From contig NZ_CP035493.1 in assembly GCF_004135385.1 (NCBI RefSeq), positions 3,229,440-3,293,439 on the forward strand: 64,000 nt of DNA. The letters run 5' to 3'. The translations under genes were made by a program, and so were the position numbers. The notes under the pieces were generated by a model. It did not search any database and was not told the origin of the DNA. It was given only the letters and a program-made list of their open reading frames with translations. Below are positions 35,403-42,229 of this stretch, piece by piece (the first letter of the stretch is position 1; each line of letters begins with the position of its first letter). The stretch comes from Xylanimonas protaetiae (lineage in GTDB: Bacteria; Actinomycetota; Actinomycetes; Actinomycetales; Cellulomonadaceae).

Positions 35403-35759
35403 ATGACCAGGATCATCATCGAGCTCGACGACGTCGCCTCCGTGTCCAGCGCCGTCGTCGCACGCGTGCACTCCGCCGATCCCGCCGCGGCAAGCGAGGT
35501 GGTCGACGGCGGGCTCGCCGACGGCACGCTCGATGGTCCCGCGGGTCTGGACGCCGCAGGTCCCGCTGCCGCAGGCCGCGCCGTCGACGCAGGTAGCCCG
35601 CCGTCGTGGCTGTTCGACGCCCTCACCGGGGGTTCCGCCGAGGCGCTCAAGGCCGAGGCGCTGGATGCGGTGGAGGCTCCCACACCAGCGCGTGACGTCG
35701 TCGAACACCTCGCCGACACCGCACCCGACACCGACGGCGGCCCGGCCCCCACGTTCTAG
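35403..35759 (+). CDS. Small acidic protein of the subtilase cluster, unknown
   Basis: 118 residues, Ala/Asp-rich, acidic, no membrane segment. It starts MTRIIIELDDVASVSSAVVA, a strand-then-helix opening, and has PPSWLFDALTGGSAEALKAE in the second half. Its ribosome-binding site overlaps the stop of the preceding gene, so it is co-transcribed with the subtilase. No recognised family; it could be an effector, a chaperone or a protease substrate. Confidence 0.6.
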   Translation: MTRIIIELDDVASVSSAVVARVHSADPAAASEVVDGGLADGTLDGPAGLDAAGPAAAGRAVDAGSPPSWLFDALTGGSAEALKAEALDAVEAPTPARDVVEHLADTAPDTDGGPAPTF

Positions 35760-36063
35760 CCGCGCCGTATCAGCCCTGACCTGAACCAGTGACATCTTCG
35801 GTGTGAGTCGAGTCGGACGTGCCCTGGAGCGCCCGGAGCGCTGAAGCACCCAGGCTCCGCGGCGCTAGGCAGCCACTGGAGCTCGATGAGTGCGTCGCCG
35901 GCCTCGATCCTGGTGCCTCCTCACGAGGCTCACGCGTTCGGTGAGCGCGAACCTCCCCGAGGAGGCGCCTTGTGCGTGGCGACGCCCGATCCCGGGTGGT
36001 CAGGCCGCTTGATGGTGCAGACCGCCGCCATCCCCAGGAATGGATTCCCGGTTTGGGGCAAAC
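35760..36063. other. 304-bp gap holding a tRNA-Val fragment; no gene seen
   Basis: Between the acidic protein and vapB. Besides the tRNA-derived segment at 35783-35806 only short shadow frames are present. Local base composition is less GC-extreme than the surroundings, consistent with acquired DNA. Confidence 0.5.
35783..35806. repeat. 24-bp tRNA-Val(CAC) fragment, candidate attachment-site scar
   Basis: This segment matches 37006-37029, inside the intact tRNA-Val(CAC), at 23 of 24 positions (GAACCAGTGACaTCTTCGGTGTGA here, a C in the tRNA). It spans the anticodon-to-T-arm part of the tRNA in the same orientation. The two copies bracket 1.2 kb with vapBC, downstream of the tRNA 3' end, which is where tRNA-integrating elements leave a direct repeat. 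No integrase is present. Confidence 0.65.
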
Positions 36064-36315
36064 ATGGATGCCATGAGCGCGGTTGCACGACGACGAATCC
36101 ATGTCACCGACAACCCGGAGATCACCGCGTTGATCGGGCGCAACGCCCTGCCCGGTGAGCCACGAGCCGCCACGCTCGTCCGCCTCGCTGAGCGCGGAGA
36201 CCGCGCCGGGGGCACCGCGCCGCCGGGACGGATGGTGTTCCCAGGCCCCGCGCGCGCCATCACGCGAGATGACGTCGACAACGCCCTGTACGGCGACGAC
36301 GAGGACTTCGAGTGA
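36064..36315 (+). CDS. VapB-like antitoxin
   Basis: 83 residues, basic N-terminus (AVARRRIHVTDNPEITALI) and an acidic C-terminus (RDDVDNALYGDDEDFE), the usual layout of a DNA-binding antitoxin with a toxin-neutralising tail. Its stop overlaps the toxin start (GTGA). The ATG at 36064 was preferred for the GGGG upstream; 36073 is possible. The DNA-binding fold is not clear by eye, so the call rests largely on the partner. Confidence 0.7.
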   Translation: MDAMSAVARRRIHVTDNPEITALIGRNALPGEPRAATLVRLAERGDRAGGTAPPGRMVFPGPARAITRDDVDNALYGDDEDFE

Positions 36316-36743
36316 CCCGCCCCGCCATCTTTCTTCCAGACGTCAACGTCCTGGTCGCAGCTCACATCCAGTCGAGCAAGCACCACGTCGTCGCCTCACA
36401 GTGGTTCGACTCGCGCCCGGTGTTCGCGACCTGCGCCCTGACCGAGACCGGCATGGTCCGCGCCCTGTCCAGCACCGCCGTCAACCCGACGGGAAACGTG
36501 CTCCTAGCGCTGACGGCGCTGTCCCGTCTGCGCATGGAGCCGGGCGCGATCTTCTGGCCCGACGACTCCACCCTCACGGCACCCTTCATCGACACGACCA
36601 AGATGGCCGGGACCAGACAGGTGCCCGACTTCCATCTGCTCAACCTCGCAGCGTCCCGCGGCGCAGTCCTGGTCACCACCGACGCCCGGATCGAGACGTC
36701 CATCGCTTCATCCGACCGCAAGCATCTGCTGGTGCTGCGATAG
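36312..36743 (+). CDS. VapC-like PIN-domain toxin
   Basis: 143 residues, PIN domain. Four acidic positions of the Mg2+-dependent RNase site are visible: D in FLPDVNVLVAAH, E in ALTETGMVRAL, D in VPDFHLLNLA and D in VTTDARIE. VapC toxins cleave tRNA or rRNA when the antitoxin is lost. It starts with GTG overlapping the antitoxin stop. It lies between a tRNA fragment and the intact tRNA, so it may be cargo of a small integrated element. Confidence 0.88.
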   Translation: MTRPAIFLPDVNVLVAAHIQSSKHHVVASQWFDSRPVFATCALTETGMVRALSSTAVNPTGNVLLALTALSRLRMEPGAIFWPDDSTLTAPFIDTTKMAGTRQVPDFHLLNLAASRGAVLVTTDARIETSIASSDRKHLLVLR

Positions 36744-36942
36744 GCAGACTCCCGTCGGTTACGCGACCCGTGCTTCAGGACGGCGCAACCTTCATGGACA
36801 AGTTCGCCCCGGTCGCCGCCGTCGGCCGGACTGGCACATGGAGCCCCTGTTCCAGATACCCAACGAAGGGGTCAGTCCAGGCGCGTGATGAAGCAGTTGA
36901 TGAAGCACCGCGACCGGCGGGCGCCTTCGGACAAGCGAAAGA

Positions 36943-36976
36943 CCCTCCGGTCCCAGCGTTCCCGCTGGTCGGAGGG
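36943..36976. terminator. Hairpin terminator downstream of tRNA-Val(CAC)
   Basis: CCCTCCG (36943-36949) pairs with CGGAGGG (36970-36976); an inner CAGCG/CGCTG stem closes a TTCC loop. On the minus strand it lies just past the tRNA 3' end and is followed by TCTTTC; on the plus strand it is followed by CCCTTTCTC, so it may act in both directions. Confidence 0.7.
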
Positions 36977-36988
36977 CCCTTTCTCGGG

Positions 36989-37060
36989 TGGGCGATACTG
37001 GGTTCGAACCAGTGACCTCTTCGGTGTGAACGAAGCGCGCTACCACTGCGCCAATCGCCC
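36989..37060 (-). tRNA. tRNA-Val(CAC)
   Basis: Full cloverleaf on the minus strand: GGGCGAT/ATCGCCC acceptor, GCGC D stem, CTTCG-TTCACAC-CGAAG anticodon arm (anticodon CAC, Val GTG codons) and ACTGG-TTCGAAC-CCAGT T arm. CCA is not encoded. Confidence 0.95.
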
Positions 37061-37128
37061 CGGTGGTGCGTGGAAGACCTTAGCAACGATCCGGGCCTGC
37101 TCCAAACCCGTTGCGGTCGCGCGCCAGG

Positions 37129-37980
37129 TCAGGGGTCCAGCCGCTCCCGGTGCAGCCGGTCGAACAGCTCGCGGGCGGCCAGGGACAGAGGCCCGGCGGC
37201 GACAGGGACCCCGTCGAGCCAGGTCACGGGCTGGACGTTCCGCCCCGACGACGTCACGACCAGGTGCGCCTCCCCGGCGGTCACCTGGTCGAGCACGGCG
37301 AAGGGCAGCACCGCCTCGCGCACGGGAAGCCCCGCCTCCGTCCCCCACTCGAGCGCCAGCTCGCGCGTGATCCCGGCGAGGCACCCAGAGTCGAGCGGCG
37401 GCGTCAGCAGCTCTCCGCCCACCTCGACGAACACGTTGGACCCGGTCCCCTCGCACAGCTCCCCGCGGGTGTTCGCGAGCAGGGCTTCGTCTCCCCCGCG
37501 GGCGACGGCGTCCGCGAGCGCCACGACGTTCTCGGCGTACGAGGTGGTCTTGAGCCCGACGACGGCGGAGCGCTCGTTGCGGGTCCACGGCGAGCGCACG
37601 GACCGTCCTTCGGCGGCCATGACGCCGGCCTGCGCGGCGACCACCACGGTGAACGAGGAGGGTGCCCGCCCGGATCCCATCGGCCCGACGCCGGACGTGA
37701 CGGTGATGCGCAGCCGCCCGTCGACGGCTCCGGCGGCGGCGCGCACGGCCTCGACGCCGGCCCGGACGCGCGCCTCGTCGTCGGGCGTCAGGTCGAGGCC
37801 CAGGCCCTGCAGCGACCGGCGTAGCCGGGCGACGTGCCGCGTGAGCGCGAACACGTCGCCGCCGACGAGCGTGCACGTCTCGAACGCCCCGTCGCCCACG
37901 GTGATGCCGTGGTCGAGCGCGCTCAGCGTGCCCTCGGACTCGCCGACCAGCCGACCGTTGACCCACACCACCGTCTTCAT
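37129..37980 (-). CDS. pabC: Aminodeoxychorismate lyase / class IV aminotransferase (PabC-like)
   Basis: 283 residues, PLP fold type IV. Signature segments: MKTVVWVNGRLVGES, SALDHGITVGDGAFETCTLV near 20-40, RHVARLRRSLQGLGLDL, the PLP-lysine region VGLKTTSYAENVVALADA near 140, ANTRGELCEGTGSNVFVEV, and TPPLDSGCLAGITREL. The family includes PabC (4-amino-4-deoxychorismate to p-aminobenzoate and pyruvate) and branched-chain aminotransferases. pabB lies two genes upstream on the same strand, which favours PabC and folate synthesis. Confidence 0.8.
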   Translation of the reverse strand: MKTVVWVNGRLVGESEGTLSALDHGITVGDGAFETCTLVGGDVFALTRHVARLRRSLQGLGLDLTPDDEARVRAGVEAVRAAAGAVDGRLRITVTSGVGPMGSGRAPSSFTVVVAAQAGVMAAEGRSVRSPWTRNERSAVVGLKTTSYAENVVALADAVARGGDEALLANTRGELCEGTGSNVFVEVGGELLTPPLDSGCLAGITRELALEWGTEAGLPVREAVLPFAVLDQVTAGEAHLVVTSSGRNVQPVTWLDGVPVAAGPLSLAARELFDRLHRERLDP

Positions 37981-38003
37981 ACGGGCCAGTCTGCCCGAGC
38001 GGT

Positions 38004-38606
38004 TCAGCGCCGGTACACCAGGTGCGTCACCTCGGGCGTCCAGCGCCCGCTGACGGCGCTCCAGGCGATGGGCCCTACGCCGTCGAAGAGCCGCGGCGCG
38101 CCGGTGAGCCCGGCGGCGTACGGCACGACGTGCAGCCGCAGCTCGTCGATCTCGCCGGCGGCAAGGTACGCGTTGACGGTGGTCGCTCCCCCGGCGACGG
38201 AGACGCGCCCCTCCGCCCCGGCCACCTCGCGCGCCTGCGCGAGCGCGGTCGCGGGCCCGTCGGTGACGAAGTGGAACGTGGTCCCGCCGTCGAGAGGGAT
38301 GGGGTCGTGCGGGTGGTGCGTCAGCACGAACACGGGCGCCCGGTAGGGCGGCTCGGCGCCCCACCACCCGATCCAGTCGTCGGGCCACGGGCCGGGCGCC
38401 TTGGGCGAGAACATGTTGCGGCCCATGACGTAGGCGTCGGCGCCGACGATGGCGTCGTGCTCGGCCTGGTGCCGGTCGACGAGCTCGAGGTGCCAGGCGT
38501 GCAGGGTCATGGTGTCGATCTCGCCGAACGGCCGCTCGGACGTCTGGGACGGGCCGGCGGCGTAGCCGTCGAGGGTGACGGCGAGGTCGCAGGTGACGTG
38601 GGTCAT
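38004..38606 (-). CDS. Dihydrofolate reductase-like (RibD C-terminal fold) protein
   Basis: 200 residues: VTCDLAVTLDGYAAGPSQ start, DAIVGADAYVMGRNMFSP, PVFVLTHHPHDPIPLDGG, GGATTVNAYLAAGEIDELRLHVVP. This is the YwjB/RibD-C group of NADPH-binding reductases, not a classical FolA. It sits between pabC and pabB, but a direct folate role is unproven. Confidence 0.8.
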   Translation of the reverse strand: MTHVTCDLAVTLDGYAAGPSQTSERPFGEIDTMTLHAWHLELVDRHQAEHDAIVGADAYVMGRNMFSPKAPGPWPDDWIGWWGAEPPYRAPVFVLTHHPHDPIPLDGGTTFHFVTDGPATALAQAREVAGAEGRVSVAGGATTVNAYLAAGEIDELRLHVVPYAAGLTGAPRLFDGVGPIAWSAVSGRWTPEVTHLVYRR

Positions 38607-38635
38607 GCCCGTCCGACGACGCCGGGGCGCCCGAC

Positions 38636-39724
38636 TCATCGCGCAGCGGAGGCCAGCCCCACGAGCCGTGCGGCCTTGAGCTCCGTCTCGCGCCACTCGG
38701 CCGCCGGGTCGCTCCCCCAGGTGATCCCGGCCCCGGTGCCGAACCGCAGCACGCCGTCGTCCCACCAGAACGTCCGGATCCCGACGTTGAGCTCCGCCGT
38801 CCCGGCGTCCCCGTCCACCCAGCCGACGGCTCCGCAGTACGGCCCGCGAGCCACGGGTTCGAGCGCCCGGATGATCCGCAGCGCCGACGACTTCGGCGCC
38901 CCCGACACCGACCCGGGCGGGAACGTCCCGGCCAGCACCTGCGCCCACAGGTCGGGCGCGTCGGGCGCGCGCAGCAGGCCGCGCACGCGCGAGACCAGGT
39001 GCACCAGCCCGGGATGGTGCTCGACGGCGAGCAGGTCGGTCACCTCGACGGTGCCGGGCAGGCACACGTGCTGAAGGTCGTTGCGCACCAGGTCGGTGAT
39101 CATGACGTTCTCGGCGCGGTCCTTGGCGCCGAGCCCGTCGGGCGTGCGCGCCGTGCCCTTGATGGGTCCCGTGGCGAGCACGCCGCCGGAGAGCGACAGG
39201 TAGAGCTCCGGCGACGCCGACACCACCCAGACGGGCTCGACGTCGCCCCCGGCCGGCACGTGGATCGCGGCGGCGTACGGGGCGGGGTTGCTCGCCCCGA
39301 GCACGCGGGCGAGGGCCGCGGCGTTCGGCTCCGCGCCGTCGTCGGCCGCGGGCAGCGGGGCGGACAGCACCCGGCAGACGTTGGCCTGGTACACGTCCCC
39401 CTCGAGCACGTGCTCGCGCACGTGCTCGACGGCGGCCTCGTAGCCGGCGCGGTCCATCGAGCTCGTCCAGGCGTCCGACGCCGGCCCGGTCCAGGCGCCC
39501 TCCGTCGCGTCGTCGGGCGCCTCCTGGTGCACGGACGCGAAGCGCCACGCACGCGCCCGACCAGGGCGTCCGGTGGTCCCGCCCCCCAGGTCCGCCTCGA
39601 AGTCGACGACGACGAACCACAGCCCGGAGCGCAGCCGTTCGGGCTCGCGCGCGACGTCGACGCACTCGACGACGTCGACGGCGAGCCGGCCCGCGAACCG
39701 GGCCCAGGACGGGGAGATGGGCAC
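38636..39724 (-). CDS. pabB: Aminodeoxychorismate synthase component I (PabB-like)
   Basis: 362 residues, chorismate-binding enzyme family. Core motifs: LEGDVYQANVCRVLS near 108, SPELYLSLSGGVLATGPIKGTARTP in pieces near 170 (the PIKGTxxR block), DLVRNDLQHVC, AGTFPPGSVSGAPKSSALRII near 268 and GAVGWVDGDAGTAELNVGIRT. It makes 4-amino-4-deoxychorismate from chorismate with ammonia from a PabA partner not encoded here. Folate pathway, cytoplasm. The short N-terminal region is less conserved. Confidence 0.87.
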   Translation of the reverse strand: MPISPSWARFAGRLAVDVVECVDVAREPERLRSGLWFVVVDFEADLGGGTTGRPGRARAWRFASVHQEAPDDATEGAWTGPASDAWTSSMDRAGYEAAVEHVREHVLEGDVYQANVCRVLSAPLPAADDGAEPNAAALARVLGASNPAPYAAAIHVPAGGDVEPVWVVSASPELYLSLSGGVLATGPIKGTARTPDGLGAKDRAENVMITDLVRNDLQHVCLPGTVEVTDLLAVEHHPGLVHLVSRVRGLLRAPDAPDLWAQVLAGTFPPGSVSGAPKSSALRIIRALEPVARGPYCGAVGWVDGDAGTAELNVGIRTFWWDDGVLRFGTGAGITWGSDPAAEWRETELKAARLVGLASAAR

Positions 39725-39762
39725 GGGAGAACGCTAACGATCCCCCGGGCTGGAGGCGGCGA

Positions 39763-39793
39763 TTGGACGTTCCCGCCGCCGGTCAACTAATGT
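39763..39793 (+). promoter_or_regulatory. Candidate promoter of the first tRNA block
   Basis: TTGGAC (39763-39768), 19-bp spacer, TAATGT (39788-39793), about 37 bp before tRNA-Gly. The same TTGGAC-19-TAnnnT layout precedes the second block. Confidence 0.5.
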
Positions 39794-39829
39794 TCGGGAT
39801 GCGCCGGACGCCCCAGGGTGAACGGCCGC

Positions 39830-39902
39830 GCGGATGTGGCTCAGTTGGTAGAGCATCACCTTGCCAAGGTGAGGGTCGCGGGTTCGAGTCCCGTCATCCG
39901 CT
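39830..39902 (+). tRNA. tRNA-Gly(GCC), copy 1
   Basis: Acceptor GCGGATG/CATCCGC, anticodon arm TCACC-TTGCCAA-GGTGA (GCC), T arm GCGGG-TTCGAGT-CCCGT, discriminator T. Identical to the copy at 40856. Confidence 0.96.
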
Positions 39903-39912
39903 CGGAGGCCCA

Positions 39913-39933
39913 CTCCTCGAGTCTCTCGAGGAG
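39913..39933. repeat. Perfect 9-bp stem hairpin between tRNA-Gly and tRNA-Cys
   Basis: CTCCTCGAG-TCT-CTCGAGGAG. No T tract follows, so it is more likely a processing or RNase-recognition hairpin in the tRNA precursor than a terminator. Confidence 0.6.
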
Positions 39934-39945
39934 AGCACGTCTCAA

Positions 39946-40016
39946 GGTGGGTTGGCCGAGAGGCGAGGCAGCGGCCTGCAAAGCCGTACACACGGGTTCG
40001 AATCCCGTACCCACCT
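39946..40016 (+). tRNA. tRNA-Cys(GCA)
   Basis: Acceptor GGTGGGT/ACCCACC, anticodon loop CTGCAAA (GCA), T loop TTCGAAT. Single copy here, in the first block only. Confidence 0.95.
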
Positions 40017-40065
40017 CGCACCCTGAGAAGCGATGCGCCCCGAGAGGGGAAGCAGGCTCAGGTAC

Positions 40066-40140
40066 GGGCGATTGGCGCAGCGGTAGCGCGCTTCCCTGAC
40101 ACGGAAGAGGTCACTGGTTCGATCCCAGTATCGCCCACCA
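40066..40140 (+). tRNA. tRNA-Val(GAC), copy 1, CCA encoded
   Basis: Acceptor GGGCGAT/ATCGCCC, anticodon arm CTTCC-CTGACAC-GGAAG (GAC), T arm ACTGG-TTCGATC-CCAGT. Mature body ends at A40137; CCA follows in the DNA. Identical to the copy at 40975. Confidence 0.96.
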
Positions 40141-40157
40141 GCATTGCAGCAGGTCAG

Positions 40158-40190
40158 AGGCCGTCTCGGAGCAATCCGGGACGGCCTTTC
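40158..40190 (+). terminator. Rho-independent terminator after the first tRNA block
   Basis: AGGCCGTC (40158-40165) pairs with GACGGCCT (40180-40187); an inner CGGA-GCAA-TCCG stem has a GNRA loop; followed by TTTC. Confidence 0.8.
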
Positions 40191-40271
40191 GACGTATCCG
40201 GGCCAGGATCGGGGCGGCGCCACCACACGAGGAGCGCGCCCCCCCGGGCCCACGCCCCTAGCCTCGAGACC

Positions 40272-40712
40272 ATGCTGGAGATCCCCGAGGCCGCGACCCT
40301 CGCCGCCGGGCCCGCGAGACACTCGTCGGCCGCGAGACTGTCTCGGCCGTCGCCGGGTCCAGCCCGCACGGCTTCGCTGTCGACGCCAGGGACGCGGCCA
40401 CGCACGGGGCGCGCCTGACCGGCCAGCGGATCACGGGTGCCGAGTCCTTCGCCGGCCACGTCGAGATCGAGACGGACGACCGGCGCCTCGCCTTCGTCGA
40501 CGGCGCGCGCGTCCGGCTCCTCGACACCGGCGCCCTCCGCCCCGCGAAGCACCAGTTCCTCGCCGAGCTCGACGACGGCCGGGCGCTCGGCGGGTACGCG
40601 ACCGTCGGCGAAGACCCGCGACGAGGCGTGCCCGCAGTGCGGCGGCGGCATCGTCCGCTCGGCGTTCCTGGGCGGCAACGTGTACTTCTGCCCCATCTGC
40701 CAACCGTTGTGA
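40272..40712 (+). pseudogene. Decayed Fpg/Nei-family DNA glycosylase gene
   Basis: Three frame pieces of one protein are visible. The first opens MLEIPEAATLA, the N-terminus of Fpg/Nei-like glycosylases. The second frame carries ETLVGRETVSAVAGSSPHGF to ELDDGRALGGYATVG. The third has the C-terminal zinc finger DEACPQCGGGIVRSAFLGG then VYFCPICQ (C-x2-C-x16-C-x2-C). Lesions: a shift near 40300-40316, an internal deletion joining DDGRAL to GGYATV that removes the middle helical domain (about 110 residues in intact members), and a shift near 40610-40620. Intact members excise damaged bases; this copy cannot. It lies between the two tRNA blocks. Confidence 0.8.
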
Positions 40713-40777
40713 CGCGGCGTGCAGCGCGTTCCCGGGCGGCGCGGATCGTCCCAGAGAGCCTGGTCACAGCGGTGTGA

Positions 40778-40808
40778 TTGGACCTCACGGCCCTTGGTCG
40801 TCTAGAGT
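40778..40808 (+). promoter_or_regulatory. Candidate promoter of the second tRNA block
   Basis: TTGGAC (40778-40783), 19-bp spacer, TAGAGT (40803-40808), about 48 bp before the second tRNA-Gly. Same layout as the first block's promoter. Confidence 0.5.
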
Positions 40809-40855
40809 TCCGGAGGTGCCGGACGCCGAGGAGAGATCCTCGAGCAGAGGGTTCT

Positions 40856-40928
40856 GCGGATGTGGCTCAGTTGGTAGAGCATCACCTTGCCAAGGTGAGG
40901 GTCGCGGGTTCGAGTCCCGTCATCCGCT
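40856..40928 (+). tRNA. tRNA-Gly(GCC), copy 2
   Basis: Sequence identical to the gene at 39830-39902, including the discriminator T and the following C. Anticodon GCC. Confidence 0.96.
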
Positions 40929-40974
40929 CTCGGTTCGCCTCGAATCGGTCCTCGGACCTTCAGGGCAGGCCTTC

Positions 40975-41049
40975 GGGCGATTGGCGCAGCGGTAGCGCGC
41001 TTCCCTGACACGGAAGAGGTCACTGGTTCGATCCCAGTATCGCCCACCA
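40975..41049 (+). tRNA. tRNA-Val(GAC), copy 2, CCA encoded
   Basis: Identical to the gene at 40066-40140; body ends at A41046, then CCA. Anticodon GAC. Confidence 0.96.
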
Positions 41050-41056
41050 CCGAAAC

Positions 41057-41096
41057 ACCCCCGTCGACCAGCGGCAACGCGGTCTGCGGGGGTTTT
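41057..41096 (+). terminator. Rho-independent terminator after the second tRNA block
   Basis: CCCCCG (41058-41063) pairs with CGGGGG (41087-41092), an inner GACC/GGTC pair extends it, and TTTT follows: the clearest intrinsic terminator in the window. Confidence 0.85.
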
Positions 41097-41147
41097 CTGC
41101 GTCTGCGACCAGGATCACACAGGCTCGTGCGCGGTAGCGTCGGGAGC

Positions 41148-41474
41148 ATGTGCCGGAACATCACCACCCTGCGCGGGCTCGAGCCGCCCGCGACCGACGA
41201 GGAGATCCGCGCCGCCGCGGAGCAGTTCGTCCGCAAGGTGACCGGGGTGCAGCGCAGCGCCGCCGCGGCGTCCCGGGAGCCGTGCGAGCGGGCCACCACG
41301 GAGATCGCCGCGATCGTCGACGCGCTGCTCGCCGAGCTGCCGGAGCGCAAGGTGCCGCCGAAGAACCTGCCCCCGCTGCGCCGCGAGGAGGTCAAGGCTC
41401 GCATCGCCGCGCGCATGCGCGAACGTGAGGAGCACGAGCGCCTGCACGAGCTCGGCATAGCCCACACGCACTGA
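41148..41474 (+). CDS. DUF2277 family protein
   Basis: 108 residues opening MCRNITTLRGLEPPATDEEI and containing EQFVRKVTGVQRSAA, the hallmark of DUF2277 (small proteins, function unknown). The start MCRN is the conserved family N-terminus, so the upstream in-frame Met is rejected. A C-terminal RREEVKARIAARMREREEHE helix is charged. Confidence 0.85.
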   Translation: MCRNITTLRGLEPPATDEEIRAAAEQFVRKVTGVQRSAAAASREPCERATTEIAAIVDALLAELPERKVPPKNLPPLRREEVKARIAARMREREEHERLHELGIAHTH

Positions 41475-41527
41475 TCGGCGGCGCCCCACGCACCGGCACG
41501 CCGCGCGGCGCGGTTAGGCTCGCGGGC

Positions 41528-41806
41528 GTGGACCTGAACGAGCCCGCCGTCTCCGTGACCATGCACCGCGCCAAGGCCGCGGCCCGTGCCTCGCACACGA
41601 CCGTGGGCGACCTGCGCCGGCTGCCCGGCGACGTCGTCGAGATCGACTGCTCGTGCGGGATGGTGCTCACCAACGGGCCGGAGTGGTCGCTCGACGAGCA
41701 CATCCGGCTGCATCGCGCCGAGGCGCGCTACCTCGCCGTGAGCGAGGTGGCACCGGCCGGCATGCCGCGACTCATCCCCGTCGCCGTGGACCGCCGGCCG
41801 CGCTGA
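41528..41806 (+). CDS. Small hypothetical protein with a Cys pair
   Basis: 92 residues from GTG. A central VVEIDCSCGMVLTNGPEW segment (CxC) and SLDEHIRLHRAEARYL (His residues spaced after it) could form a metal site. No named family recognised. Codon use is normal for the window. Confidence 0.6.
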   Translation: MDLNEPAVSVTMHRAKAAARASHTTVGDLRRLPGDVVEIDCSCGMVLTNGPEWSLDEHIRLHRAEARYLAVSEVAPAGMPRLIPVAVDRRPR

Positions 41807-41833
41807 GCGGGCTCGGCGGACGCAGCGGCGCGG

Positions 41834-42079
41834 TCAGAGCTCGTCGGGGTCGTCCCAGGACTTGCCCGACGAGTCGCCCTCGATGGGGTGCAGCTCGACG
41901 GCCGAGAGCGACGTCGGCGCCTTGGAGGCGTCGCCACCGGAGCGGGGGTCGGAGTCCGGGTTGCGGCTCGGCGCGGCCAGGGCGATCCGCCCCGCGGACG
42001 CCATCGACTCCTGGAGGAGCCGCTGCACGCGGTTCTCCTGCTCGGTGGTGCTCGGGGTGCTCACGCCGCCGTCGCTCAT
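41834..42079 (-). CDS. Small acidic hypothetical protein
   Basis: 81 residues: MSDGGVSTPSTTEQENRVQR start, a helix RVQRLLQESMASAGRIALAA, then a disordered acidic tail (SSGKSWDDPDEL). Unknown function; conserved-looking in layout with short actinobacterial proteins but not identified. Confidence 0.55.
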   Translation of the reverse strand: MSDGGVSTPSTTEQENRVQRLLQESMASAGRIALAAPSRNPDSDPRSGGDASKAPTSLSAVELHPIEGDSSGKSWDDPDEL

Positions 42080-42229
42080 GCCCCCATTCTGGCGCACACC
42101 GCCGCCCTCGTGCTCGCGCCGCGTCGTCCGTGGCCGAACGCGGCGCGTCGCCGCAGGCGGGAGGCCGCGCGTGGCCGTCCTCGCACGGACCCCGACGGCG
42201 CGCCGGGTCGCGCCCGCGGCGCCGTTCTC

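Noticed and set aside
36775-37086. Minus-strand frames over tRNA-Val(CAC)
   Set aside because: They overlap a tRNA and a terminator and have no ribosome-binding site.
40144-40995. Open frame across the first terminator, the glycosylase remnant and the second tRNA-Gly
   Set aside because: It runs through RNA genes and mixes frames of the pseudogene; not a real CDS.
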